Assembly (NCBI RefSeq): GCF_008727815.1
Contig: NZ_CP044230.1
Span: forward strand, 1,658,001-1,722,000
Source of the DNA: Streptococcus sp. LPB0220
GTDB taxonomy: Bacteria; Bacillota; Bacilli; Lactobacillales; Streptococcaceae
Direction: 5' to 3'
DNA: 64,000 nt
The position numbers and the translations under genes were made by a program. Below the pieces are notes generated by a model. That model worked only from the letters and a program-made list of their open reading frames with translations, was not told the origin of the DNA and ran no database searches. Position 1 is the stretch's first letter. Each line of letters begins with the position of its first letter. This document shows, piece by piece, positions 1-6,988 of this stretch.

Positions 1-1
1 C

Positions 2-472
2 GGCTTTCCAAGCCTACCCATGAAGATCCTTTTCCCTGAGCTGGATGTGACCATCATTGATTCCCTTAATAAGCGGATCAATTTTCTCCACTTGCTGGCT
101 GAAGAGTTAGGTTTGAGCGTAGTTCATTTCTACCATGGACGTGCGGAGGACTTTGCACAAGATAAGGCTTTTCGTGCCCAATTTGATATCGTAACTGCCC
201 GCGCTGTTGCCCGCATGCAGGTCCTCTCTGAACTGACCATTCCTTACCTGAAAGTAGGAGGACAACTTCTTGCTCTCAAGGCCAGCAATGCTCCAGAAGA
301 GTTGGAAGAAGCCAAAAATGCCCTTAACCTGCTCTTTAGCAAGGTTGAAGACAATCTACAGTATGAATTGCCAAACGGGGATCCACGCTATATCACTATT
401 GTGGAGAAGAAAAAAGAAACACCCAACAAATACCCAAGAAAAGCAGGTATGCCCAATAAGCGGCCATTGTAG
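2..472 (+). CDS. rsmG: 16S rRNA (guanine527-N7)-methyltransferase RsmG, 3' part
   Basis: The window opens inside this gene. Reading in frame from base 2 gives GFPSLPMKI, the end of the GxGxGFP SAM-binding loop of the RsmG/GidB family, followed by the conserved [12 protein letters not shown] stretch. RsmG uses S-adenosylmethionine to methylate G527 of 16S rRNA in the cytoplasm. About 156 codons are present; family members are near 237 aa, so roughly the first third is missing off the left edge. The apparent ATG at 20 is internal, not the start. The C-terminus is Lys/Pro-rich. A conserved motif (AAGATACAAAGGGC) begins right after the stop and a structured repeat follows at 510. Confidence 0.93.
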   Translation, partial: GFPSLPMKILFPELDVTIIDSLNKRINFLHLLAEELGLSVVHFYHGRAEDFAQDKAFRAQFDIVTARAVARMQVLSELTIPYLKVGGQLLALKASNAPEELEEAKNALNLLFSKVEDNLQYELPNGDPRYITIVEKKKETPNKYPRKAGMPNKRPL

Positions 473-509
473 TAAGATACAAAGGGCTAAGAGGATAAAA
501 GTCAAATAA

Positions 510-684
510 GAGGCTGGGACAAAAGTCCTAGCCTCTCAATTATTTTTGGATTGTCAAGCAAGACGCAGTGGTTGAGTGGGCTCTACTACGCTGATTTCAT
601 CAGCTTTTACAGCCCTACTCAACTGTGCGGAGGTGGGACGACGAAATCGAATTCTAACGAATTACCGATTTCTGTCCCACTCTC
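510..684 (+). repeat. Structured three-hairpin repeat, copy 1
   Basis: Copy 1 of a ~175 bp repeat. Hairpin 1 is 510-534 (GAGGCTGGGAC / GTCCTAGCCTC). Hairpin 2 pairs GTTGAGT 571-577 with ACTCAAC 617-623 and GGGCT 578-582 with AGCCC 611-615, with a bulged T at 616 and an inner stem GCTGAT-ttc-ATCAGC at 590-604. Hairpin 3 pairs GTGGGAC 633-639 with GTCCCAC 674-680 and nests GAAATCG/CGATTTC and AATTC-taac-GAATT. A T-run follows on the plus strand, so hairpin 3 can act as a terminator. It sits between the convergent 3' ends of rsmG and the PfkB kinase gene. Other copies are at 41946, 51441 (inverted) and 57456. Confidence 0.9.
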
Positions 685-688
685 TTTT

Positions 689-1591
689 TTATTTTTGTTT
701 CAATTCTGTTCGCAGGGCTTCTTGCTGCTCTTTTGTCAGATGAACGCCCTTACTTGCAACAATCTGGCTAGAGACTTTGTTGGCAAAGCTTAAGGCTTGC
801 GCGATGTCTAAGCCTTCTAGACGAGCGGATATAAAGGCTCCTACATGGCTATCTCCAGCGCCTACTGTATCGACGACTTCTGTTGGAAAACCGTCTGCCT
901 CATACCAGTTGCCATCATAGGCAACCGCTCCGTTTTCACCCAAGGTGACAATGACTATTTGTCCCGTTCTCTGATACAAGTGTTCGATGGCTGGCTGGAT
1001 CTCTCTACACCCTGAAAAAGCCAGTGCTTCAGCCTCATTAACATGGAGAATTGGATGCAGATCATAAATGGCTTCCAATCGATCCTTTGGAATCAAGAGT
1101 CCACGTGGCCCAGGTGCGAAAATCACCTGGCCTTCTAGTTGCGAAACAGACTGGACCAATGCAAGACCAGTTGGCTCCTCGACTTCAAGGCCACATAAGT
1201 AGATGTAATCAAACCGATCTGTCTCAATCTCTTTTAGCCACTCTGCTTGGAAGCTATACTCCACTCCGTGGTCCGATAAGAAGGTCCGCTCACCATCAAA
1301 CTCTACAAAGCAGTAACAGCAACCATTGGCCCCTTCTAATGAGATGCTAGAGGAAATCCCTAATTGTTTCAATTCTCTCCGAATAAAATCACCATATATT
1401 CCAGAACCGACTGGCGAGACAAACTGGTAGGGTTGCGACAAAAAATGAAGGATATTAACGACATTAAAGGCATAACCTCCCACAGACCATTGCTGGTGAT
1501 CAATATGGGCATCTCCTTCACGACTTGGCAAACGATCCAAGTAGATCATCACATCACAAACTGTAGAACCAATAATTAACGCAGCTGTCAT
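689..1591 (-). CDS. PfkB-family carbohydrate kinase (ribokinase-like)
   Basis: A 300-aa cytoplasmic kinase of the PfkB/ribokinase family, which phosphorylates a sugar or nucleoside hydroxyl with ATP. The N-terminal half has the conserved double glycine (VGGYAFN, about residue 38); NEAEA lies at 185-189; the C-terminal anion-hole motif DTVGAGDSHVGAF starts at 241, with Asp247 as the expected catalytic base. Length is normal. The ATG at 1591 has a GGAGAAAAAG ribosome site. It is last in a minus-strand run after a nucleoside phosphorylase and an SDR enzyme, suggesting nucleoside or pentose salvage, but the substrate cannot be read from sequence. Its stop codon abuts repeat copy 1. Confidence 0.88.
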   Translation of the reverse strand: MTAALIIGSTVCDVMIYLDRLPSREGDAHIDHQQWSVGGYAFNVVNILHFLSQPYQFVSPVGSGIYGDFIRRELKQLGISSSISLEGANGCCYCFVEFDGERTFLSDHGVEYSFQAEWLKEIETDRFDYIYLCGLEVEEPTGLALVQSVSQLEGQVIFAPGPRGLLIPKDRLEAIYDLHPILHVNEAEALAFSGCREIQPAIEHLYQRTGQIVIVTLGENGAVAYDGNWYEADGFPTEVVDTVGAGDSHVGAFISARLEGLDIAQALSFANKVSSQIVASKGVHLTKEQQEALRTELKQK

Positions 1592-1674
1592 CTTTTTCTC
1601 CTTACTTTGCCTTCTATTATACCAGAGGAAACATAAAAAACAACCAACCCCTTGTGGAGTGGTTGCTTCTCTTT

Positions 1675-2427
1675 TTAATCACGATAAACGGGTTGAGGGC
1701 CAAAGGTTTGGGAAACCGGCATGATTTCAATCCGATTGACATTGACATGCTTGGGCTGTTGGATCAACCAAGCTACGGTGTTAGCAATGTCTTCAGGTTG
1801 AATGGCATGGGCATCACGATAGAGGGCTTCTACCCGTTTTTCGTCTCCTTTAAAGCGAACAGAAGAGAACTCTGTCCCTTCACAAAGACCGGGTTCAATA
1901 TTGCTGACACGAATCTTCTTGCCAGCTAGATCCGCCCGAAGATTGAGGGAGAATTGCTTGACAAAAGCCTTGGATGCCCCGTAAATATTGGCCCCTGGAT
2001 AAGGCACAGTTCCTGCTGTAGAGCCCAAATTGATAATATAGCCATCATTTCGTTCCACCATCTGGGGCAAGATTTTCCTTGTCAGATAGGTCAAACCAAC
2101 AATATTGGTCTGAATCATGGTCAGCCAGTCTGCGACCTCTGCTTCATAAGCTGGGGCGAGGCCTAGAGCCAAGCCAGCATTATTGACCAAAACATCCACT
2201 TTCTCCCAAGCTTTTGGCAAACTGGCAAGTGCATGATCTACCTGAGAAAGATCCGTCACATCCATTTGCAGGGGATAAAAGGCTTCTCCCAACTCTTCTT
2301 GGAGGGCCTGTAATTTTTCGATGCGTCTAGCTGATCCGATCACACGATATCCATCTGCTACTAAACGACGGCAAATCGCTTGACCAAAGCCAGCTGAAGC
2401 TCCTGTTACTAAAATCGTTTCTGACAT
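1675..2427 (-). CDS. SDR-family NAD(P)-dependent oxidoreductase (YdfG-like)
   Basis: A 250-aa classical short-chain dehydrogenase. The Rossmann motif TGASAGFG is at residues 8-15, NNAG marks the fourth strand, and YGASK supplies the catalytic Tyr and Lys. The closest remembered relatives are YdfG-type 3-hydroxy acid/serine dehydrogenases using NADP; substrate is not determined here. The frame is open upstream to 2511, but the ATG at 2427 is preceded by a strong GGAGGT site and begins exactly where family members begin (MSETILVTGA), so the longer reading is rejected. It lies 83 bp upstream of the PfkB kinase gene in the same direction. Confidence 0.88.
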   Translation of the reverse strand: MSETILVTGASAGFGQAICRRLVADGYRVIGSARRIEKLQALQEELGEAFYPLQMDVTDLSQVDHALASLPKAWEKVDVLVNNAGLALGLAPAYEAEVADWLTMIQTNIVGLTYLTRKILPQMVERNDGYIINLGSTAGTVPYPGANIYGASKAFVKQFSLNLRADLAGKKIRVSNIEPGLCEGTEFSSVRFKGDEKRVEALYRDAHAIQPEDIANTVAWLIQQPKHVNVNRIEIMPVSQTFGPQPVYRD

Positions 2428-2526
2428 GTCATTACCTCCATGGATTGTAAAAAAATTCAGATTGAGCAGATCCATCAGGTTCTGTCTCGAATTAGAATCT
2501 AGATGAACCATCCCTCACTTGCAAAA

Positions 2527-2580
2527 TTACTTCTTGTATTGGAAGGAAAAATCCTTCAGTTCAATCATTACTTCTTTCAT
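2527..2580 (-). pseudogene. Relic of an ECF-type ABC ATPase start (17 codons)
   Basis: Directly after the nucleoside phosphorylase stop codon comes a 17-codon reading frame, MKEVMIELKDFSFQYKK, then TAA. The string MIELKDFSFQYKK closely resembles the first strand of cobalt/ECF-type ABC transporter ATPases, just before Walker A. No Walker A, signature or Walker B sequence follows. The next 100 bp have no recognisable protein remains. I infer a deleted ABC ATPase gene that once followed the phosphorylase. A regulatory leader peptide or chance similarity is possible over so short a length. Confidence 0.4.
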
Positions 2581-3354
2581 TTAGTTCGCCTTTTCCCATA
2601 AGAGCGCAAATTGGATGGCTAACTCCGCGATTCGATCCTTGCTATCTAAATCCTCATGACTAGATAAGGTTCGGATATCCCATTTTTCTTCCGAGAGGTG
2701 GTCAGCTGCATAGAAGAAATGGCAGAGCTCAAAGCCCCTATAAGCTGCTAAGGCTGCCACTGCCGAACATTCCATATCCACACAGATGGCTCCCGCTTCC
2801 TTTCGTCGCTTCATCTTGTCGATGGTTTCCCGGTAGGGTGCATCTGTCGTCCACACTTTTCCTGACTGATAGGAAACCTTGTGGCTTTCAAGAAAGGCTT
2901 GGAAGAGAGGAAGGTTTTTCTTGTTTACTTCCACTTCATCACTAGCCGGAAGATAGTGGTAACTGGTCCCCTCGTCGCGAAGAGCAGCCGTTGGAATGAT
3001 GATGGAAGTCGCTTCGATATCACGGTCTAAAACCCCACAGGTTCCAAAGAGCACCAGTTTTTCCATCCCAAATTGAATCAGGTCCTCTATAATCCCCACA
3101 CAGGAAGCAGCCCCAACTGGTGCATTAAAGGCACCAATCTGTTGGTCTCCAATAGTGATCCCATAGACCACGACTTCAAAATTGGCCATGGAGGTTCTTG
3201 CAATGACCTCATGTTCATAATTTTCAAGGAGGCGAGCAAAAGTTACTCTTGAAAAGCAAGGGATGACTACTTTGGGAAATCCTTCAATTGGTTGGTGTAA
3301 GTCTTGTGGATTGATAATCGCCTGTCGATTGGCATCAAATTCTTCTAACAGCAT
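2581..3354 (-). CDS. Nucleoside phosphorylase (uridine phosphorylase-like)
   Basis: A PNP/UDP-family phosphorylase that cleaves nucleosides with phosphate to a free base and ribose-1-phosphate. Seen features are the central GAFNAPVGAASCVG phosphate/ribose-binding region, LVLFGTCGVLD, and the ICVDMECSAVAALA segment, whose Met-Glu contacts the ribose in this family. About 257 aa. Two starts are possible: ATG at 3372 has no convincing ribosome site, while ATG at 3354 follows AGAGGTG at six bases and is preferred. The downstream SDR and sugar kinase fit a salvage role. A relic of an ABC ATPase start follows at 2580, hinting that a transporter was once part of this cluster. Confidence 0.85.
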   Translation of the reverse strand: MLLEEFDANRQAIINPQDLHQPIEGFPKVVIPCFSRVTFARLLENYEHEVIARTSMANFEVVVYGITIGDQQIGAFNAPVGAASCVGIIEDLIQFGMEKLVLFGTCGVLDRDIEATSIIIPTAALRDEGTSYHYLPASDEVEVNKKNLPLFQAFLESHKVSYQSGKVWTTDAPYRETIDKMKRRKEAGAICVDMECSAVAALAAYRGFELCHFFYAADHLSEEKWDIRTLSSHEDLDSKDRIAELAIQFALLWEKAN

Positions 3355-3442
3355 TTCGTGCACCTCTTTCATTCTACTTCTAGGCCCCTATTATACCATA
3401 ATTAGCCTAGTCATTGGTTTTTGATCAAAGGAAGAAGCATAA

Positions 3443-3503
3443 AAAAAAAAAGAACTGCTCCCAGACGTTAGATTTTTCGGATCAAACGTCGGAAGAACAG
3501 TTC
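3443..3503 (-). terminator. Rho-independent terminator of the DUF4299-like gene
   Basis: On the minus strand GAACTG and GACGTT pair with AACGTC and CAGTTC around a loop, with an internal bubble, and a run of more than ten T follows. It ends transcription from the gene at 3517-4422. Confidence 0.8.
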
Positions 3504-3516
3504 ACTTCGATATTTT

Positions 3517-4422
3517 TTACTTGTTCTCCAATTGCGCTAATTCTAGCAATCGTTCTTTGGACAATTTTTTAATTTCAATTTGACTAGCATCAAGCAACTG
3601 GAATTCATCTGGCTCTAGTGCTTCCAGTAGATTCTTCAGAGCAAGAGAACCAATTGGATGGTAACTTTCTGGCTTATCAGGATCTCCATCGATCGCAACC
3701 AATAGAACTCGCCAATCAATGATACCCGCTAAGCCCACAATTTCTACATATTCTGCAGGAACATGTGGCACGCTTGGCAAGACCGTATCCGTATCTTCTG
3801 TCAAGCTATAGCTAGCTAAGAAGGCTCCTGTCTCCTCCTGTTGATAAAAACGGACTTGACTGAAATAAGCTGCACTATATTGAATCTTCTTGATAAAGGC
3901 AGAGTAGGCTTCTAGTGGATGGACATGGTTCAAGACTTCCTGCACTGTATCCCGATCCAAATAAACCAGATGAGCGAAGCCTTGTACTTCAAACTCTTTT
4001 AGATCTTTTTCTTTCGTCAAATTACCCAGCGTTTCTAGGATGACGACTTCATAATCAAAATGGAAAATAGAATCTGGAGTATAGCTCACGCCGTCGCTGG
4101 CCACAATCTCCGTTCCTAATACTTCTGCGAGGCGACTAAGCCATCGAAGGGCCAACTGCCAATCTTCTTCTATCGCAAAAGAGGGCACCTGAATCTGATA
4201 AGACTCTTCCTCATCAAAATAGCGTAACTGCAGAGGAAGACCGCTCTTACCAAATACGATACAGTTCAAACCTTCAAAATCATTTAAGGGACGATGAAGG
4301 GTGGCAGGATCATAGTTGTAGGTCGTCAACCCTTCCACTAATTTAAGAACTTCCTGTGCTGCGAGTACTTTCTGATAGCCAAATAAGCTCTTTTTATTTT
4401 TGATTGAAAACACGATACTCAT
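3517..4422 (-). CDS. DUF4299-family conserved streptococcal protein
   Basis: A 301-aa soluble protein without signal peptide or membrane segments. The opening MSIVFSIKNKKSLFGYQKVL matches my memory of the uncharacterised DUF4299 family, common in streptococci; no catalytic motif is evident and function is unknown. The start has a clean AAAGGAGA ribosome site. The gene stands alone with its own terminator (3443-3503) and its own promoter, where a near-consensus catabolite-response element (4438-4451) sits just past the -10. This suggests carbon-source control by CcpA and is the best functional hint available. Confidence 0.7.
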   Translation of the reverse strand: MSIVFSIKNKKSLFGYQKVLAAQEVLKLVEGLTTYNYDPATLHRPLNDFEGLNCIVFGKSGLPLQLRYFDEEESYQIQVPSFAIEEDWQLALRWLSRLAEVLGTEIVASDGVSYTPDSIFHFDYEVVILETLGNLTKEKDLKEFEVQGFAHLVYLDRDTVQEVLNHVHPLEAYSAFIKKIQYSAAYFSQVRFYQQEETGAFLASYSLTEDTDTVLPSVPHVPAEYVEIVGLAGIIDWRVLLVAIDGDPDKPESYHPIGSLALKNLLEALEPDEFQLLDASQIEIKKLSKERLLELAQLENK

Positions 4423-4437
4423 TTGTTTTCTCCTTTG

Positions 4438-4460
4438 TGAAATCGCTTACCTAAAGTATA
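4438..4460 (-). promoter_or_regulatory. Promoter (-10) and cre site of the DUF4299-like gene
   Basis: Minus-strand extended -10 TGCTATACT (hexamer 4455-4460). Directly downstream, bases 4438-4451 read TGAAATCGCTTACC on the plus strand, matching the CcpA cre consensus TGWAANCGNTNWCA at 13 of 14 positions. Its place over the transcription start predicts CcpA repression. Confidence 0.6.
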
Positions 4461-4521
4461 GCACAATTTTCAATCAATTTCCATATAAAAACAGCCTGAG
4501 CTTTCAGACTGTTTGTTTCCA

Positions 4522-5505
4522 TTATGCAGGTGCTCCATCAAGCGTCTCACCGATAAGGGCTAAACGCTCACGAACTTCTGCTTGTGACAAGTTGTGTTCT
4601 TCTACATAGCGATTGCGAGGGTGAACTCGGCACTCATGTGAGCAGCCACGGAGGTACTTGTCTTCGTTTTCTTCTGAGGTCAAGATGCGACGGTTACAGA
4701 AAGGATTTCCACAGTTGACATAGCGTTCGCATGGTGTTCCATCAAACCAGTCTTTTCCGACAACGCTTGGATCGACATGGTTGACATCGACTGCAATCCG
4801 CTCGTCAAAGACGTACATTTTCCCATCCCACAGTTCGCCTTGAACTTCTGGGTCTTTCCCGTAAGTGGCGATTCCGCCATGCAATTGACCAACATCTTTG
4901 TAGCCTTCACGCACCATCCAGCCAGAGAATTTCTCACAGCGGACTCCACCAGTACAGTAGACGACAACACGCTTGTCCATGAATTTTTCCTTGTTATCAC
5001 GAACCCATTGTGGCAATTCACGGAAGTTACGGATGTCAGGACGAATAGCCCCACGGAAGTGACCAAGATCGTACTCGTAGTCATTCCGAGTATCAAGGAC
5101 GACTGTATCTTCGTCTAGAAGAGCATCTTTAAACTCTTTTGGAGACAAATAAGCACCTGTCGTTTCAAGAGGATTGATGTCATTATCGAAATTATCATCT
5201 TCTAAACCAAGGTGGACAATCTCTTTCTTATAACGTACAAACATCTTCTTGAAGGCTTGCTCTTCTTCCTCATCGATCTTGAACCAGAGGTCTTCCATCC
5301 CTGGAAGGCTGTGAACGTAGTCCATGTATTTTTGCGTTGTTTCATAGTCACCAGAAACGGTTCCGTTAATCCCTTCGTCAGCGACTAGGATACGACCTTT
5401 AAGGCCGATTGATTTACAAAAAGCCAAGTGATCAGCCGCAAATTGTTCTGCGTTTTCGATGGGAACATATTTATAGTAAAGTAATACACGAATAGGTTTT
5501 GCCAT
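4522..5505 (-). CDS. trhO: tRNA uridine(34) hydroxylase, rhodanese-fold
   Basis: A 327-aa cytoplasmic protein of the TrhO (YbfQ/YceA) family, which hydroxylates U34 of certain tRNAs on the way to 5-methoxyuridine-type wobble modifications. The N-terminal ferredoxin-like domain ([15 protein letters not shown]) precedes a rhodanese domain whose active loop [14 protein letters not shown] carries the essential cysteine. A C-terminal Cys-rich tail ([21 protein letters not shown]) is characteristic of the family and probably binds metal. Length is normal. The gene is monocistronic. Confidence 0.92.
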   Translation of the reverse strand: MAKPIRVLLYYKYVPIENAEQFAADHLAFCKSIGLKGRILVADEGINGTVSGDYETTQKYMDYVHSLPGMEDLWFKIDEEEEQAFKKMFVRYKKEIVHLGLEDDNFDNDINPLETTGAYLSPKEFKDALLDEDTVVLDTRNDYEYDLGHFRGAIRPDIRNFRELPQWVRDNKEKFMDKRVVVYCTGGVRCEKFSGWMVREGYKDVGQLHGGIATYGKDPEVQGELWDGKMYVFDERIAVDVNHVDPSVVGKDWFDGTPCERYVNCGNPFCNRRILTSEENEDKYLRGCSHECRVHPRNRYVEEHNLSQAEVRERLALIGETLDGAPA

Positions 5506-5604
5506 GTCATTCTCTTTTCTAAGATTAAATTATCAGAATTTTTCATTCAACTATACCAGTATACTCTCCCAAGAAAACGAATGCAATTTATTTGACTGAA
5601 AAAT

Positions 5605-5628
5605 AAAAGCCTGGTTTCCCAGACTTTT
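5605..5628 (-). terminator. Terminator of the XRE/membrane-protein cassette
   Basis: Minus strand AAAAGTCTGG-GAAA-CCAGGCTTTT, a 10-bp stem with a GAAA tetraloop, followed by a T-rich tract. Its first 18 plus-strand bases (AAAAGCCTGGTTTCCCAG) are identical to the terminator at 6965-6982 on the other side of the cassette. Confidence 0.8.
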
Positions 5629-5655
5629 ATACGACGAAACCAAGGTTCCAACTTT

Positions 5656-6147
5656 CTACTCTTCCTTTTCCAACTGATCTAGATAGGCTTCATAGCGTTT
5701 TTTCTCAACTTTTGCAAGAAGCATTACAAGGGTATTGACTCCCCATACAATTGGAAGATTCAGTAAAAAGGTAATAGGTAGTACCAGTAAGAATTTTGAA
5801 TGGAAGGGATTTGCCTGATAGACAGCTTGGTTTAATTGAAAATTTTGAGCCCAGATGAACAAGGAAAGAATAGAGGTTACTGCTACAATTCCCGTCACAT
5901 TTAGATAGCTATAACTGATAAATTTCACACCCAATCGTTGACAACGAACAGAGTAATACAATCCTGAGACGATGAGTAAGGCTACCACCATGATTGGACT
6001 GAGCCCCACCTTAGATGTAAAAATGGATCCCACACTAAAAACAGTTAAGGCAAGGAAAAGAAAACCGGCTGTCTCAGCACCAGCCTTATTAGCTAAGCCT
6101 TCTTCTCGTTCATCTATGATTTGTTTGTTCAGCAATTGTAATCTCAT
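5656..6147 (-). CDS. Membrane protein of XRE-linked cassette (unknown function)
   Basis: A 163-aa protein with about four hydrophobic segments (for example GFLFLALTVFSVGSIF and FLLVLPITFLLNLPIVWGV) and a charged C-terminal tail (KVEKKRYEAYLDQLEKEE). It resembles small membrane proteins of unknown function usually found beside YozG/YgzD-type XRE regulators. The ATG at 6147 is chosen over 6168 because AAGGAG lies six bases before it and it clears the preceding stop. It is the last gene of a three-gene operon with the regulator at 6669 and another membrane protein at 6158. Confidence 0.65.
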   Translation of the reverse strand: MRLQLLNKQIIDEREEGLANKAGAETAGFLFLALTVFSVGSIFTSKVGLSPIMVVALLIVSGLYYSVRCQRLGVKFISYSYLNVTGIVAVTSILSLFIWAQNFQLNQAVYQANPFHSKFLLVLPITFLLNLPIVWGVNTLVMLLAKVEKKRYEAYLDQLEKEE

Positions 6148-6157
6148 TGCTTTCTCC

Positions 6158-6640
6158 TTATTCTTCATCCTCTAACTCTGCCTCGATCTTCTCTTGTTTT
6201 TTCCGATTGATAAGAGCAAGTGGTTTTTCAAGCAGATCTGTCAGGATGGCAAAAACGATGATTTCTAATAAAATTTTGATCAGATACTTGGGACTCAAGA
6301 TAAAGCTCGTTGCCTCTCGCTTTCCAATCACATCCATGGCTATCATCAGCACAGCAAAGACTAGACCTGACCCAAGGCGACTCAACCAGCTATCTTTTTC
6401 TAACACATCTCGGATATCAATCCCTGAACTGATCCTTCTTAGCAGAGCATAAGCCCCCATGGCAATCAGAAGGAACATCTCGGGGAGATAAGCGACTAGG
6501 TCTAAGTCCAGGATACTGGACTTCACAAAGGCAGATAGGGCAATAAAGCAGGTCATGCCAAGGACAAGTTCTCCTGCGATTTTTCCATCAAGTAGCATAG
6601 TCCGTTCATCTTTTACAATTGGTTCTTTCTTTTGTTTCAT
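6158..6640 (-). CDS. Membrane protein of XRE-linked cassette (unknown function)
   Basis: A 160-aa protein starting MKQKKEPIVKDERTMLLDGK, with four predicted membrane segments (near residues 25-40, 50-70, 90-110 and 125-145) and a basic/acidic C-terminal tail. The N-terminal KDERT stretch and overall layout resemble its downstream neighbour, so the two may be distant paralogues acting together. The frame is open to 6760, but the ATG at 6640 has a GAGGAAGA site and matches the upstream gene's end. No enzymatic motif was seen. Function unknown. Confidence 0.65.
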   Translation of the reverse strand: MKQKKEPIVKDERTMLLDGKIAGELVLGMTCFIALSAFVKSSILDLDLVAYLPEMFLLIAMGAYALLRRISSGIDIRDVLEKDSWLSRLGSGLVFAVLMIAMDVIGKREATSFILSPKYLIKILLEIIVFAILTDLLEKPLALINRKKQEKIEAELEDEE

Positions 6641-6668
6641 ATTCTTCCTCTTTCTATTATTAAAACTG

Positions 6669-6863
6669 TTACTCCCAGAACAGTTGATCCAGCGTCTTAT
6701 CCAAGGTCTTACAGATGGCAAGGCAGAGACTGAGGGTCGGGTTATACTTTCCCGCCTCAATCAGACCGATGGTCTGGCGCGTCACTCCAATGGCATCTGC
6801 AAGATCCCCCTGGGTCATATCATGCTCGACCCGGGCCATTTTTAATTTGAGATTTTTCGCCAC
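6669..6863 (-). CDS. XRE-family HTH regulator, YozG/YgzD type
   Basis: A 64-aa DNA-binding protein consisting of one Cro/CI helix-turn-helix: LKMARVEHDMTQGDLADAIG, then VTRQTIGLIEAGKYNPTLSL as recognition region, ending CKTLDKTLDQLFWE as in the YgzD-type family (about 65 aa). The start is taken as GTG at 6863, seven bases after AGGA; the open frame continues to 7082 only through promoter sequence. It heads an operon with two membrane proteins, a common arrangement in Firmicutes. It probably autoregulates through the palindromes at 6918-6960. Confidence 0.8.
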   Translation of the reverse strand: MAKNLKLKMARVEHDMTQGDLADAIGVTRQTIGLIEAGKYNPTLSLCLAICKTLDKTLDQLFWE

Positions 6864-6893
6864 AGGCTTTTCCTTTCTTATTTTTATAGCTCT

Positions 6894-6960
6894 ATTATAC
6901 ACTATATTTTCTATTTTGCAATATATATCTTGCATTTTGTAAAAAATATTTTTTACAAAA
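6894..6960 (-). promoter_or_regulatory. Promoter and palindromic operators of the XRE operon
   Basis: Minus-strand -10 TATAAT (6894-6899) and -35 TTGCAA (6916-6921), 16 bp apart. Overlapping the -35 is an inverted repeat GCAA-N8-TTGC (6918-6933). Next to it lies a perfect 26-bp palindrome (6935-6960) with half-site TTTTGTAAAAAAT. The placement over and just upstream of the -35 fits operators for the XRE protein. Confidence 0.6.
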
Positions 6961-6966
6961 CAAAAA

Positions 6967-6986
6967 AAGCCTGGTTTCCCAGGTTT
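6967..6986 (-). terminator. Terminator of the methionine-uptake operon
   Basis: Minus strand AACCTGG-GAAA-CCAGG followed by CTTTTTTT, placed directly after the ECF S-component gene. Confidence 0.75.
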
Positions 6987-6988
6987 TC

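Noticed and set aside
551..793. ORF of 80 aa beginning MSSKTQWLSG on the plus strand
   Set aside because: It translates repeat copy 1 and runs into the antisense of the PfkB gene; the same peptide recurs in front of unrelated sequence in copy 3.
2428..2511. 28-residue N-terminal extension of the SDR protein
   Set aside because: The internal ATG at 2427 has a strong ribosome site and begins exactly at the Rossmann strand; no family member has the extension.
2540..2556. Hairpin GAAGGA/TCCTTC as a terminator of the phosphorylase gene
   Set aside because: No T-run follows on the minus strand and the hairpin lies inside the small ABC ATPase relic.
4680..5118. Long ORFs on both strands inside trhO
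   Set aside because: They are shadows of the trhO coding frame without family resemblance or ribosome sites.
5529..5545. Possible CodY box (AATTATCAGAATTTT) upstream of trhO
   Set aside because: Three mismatches to the consensus in A/T-rich DNA; too weak to call.
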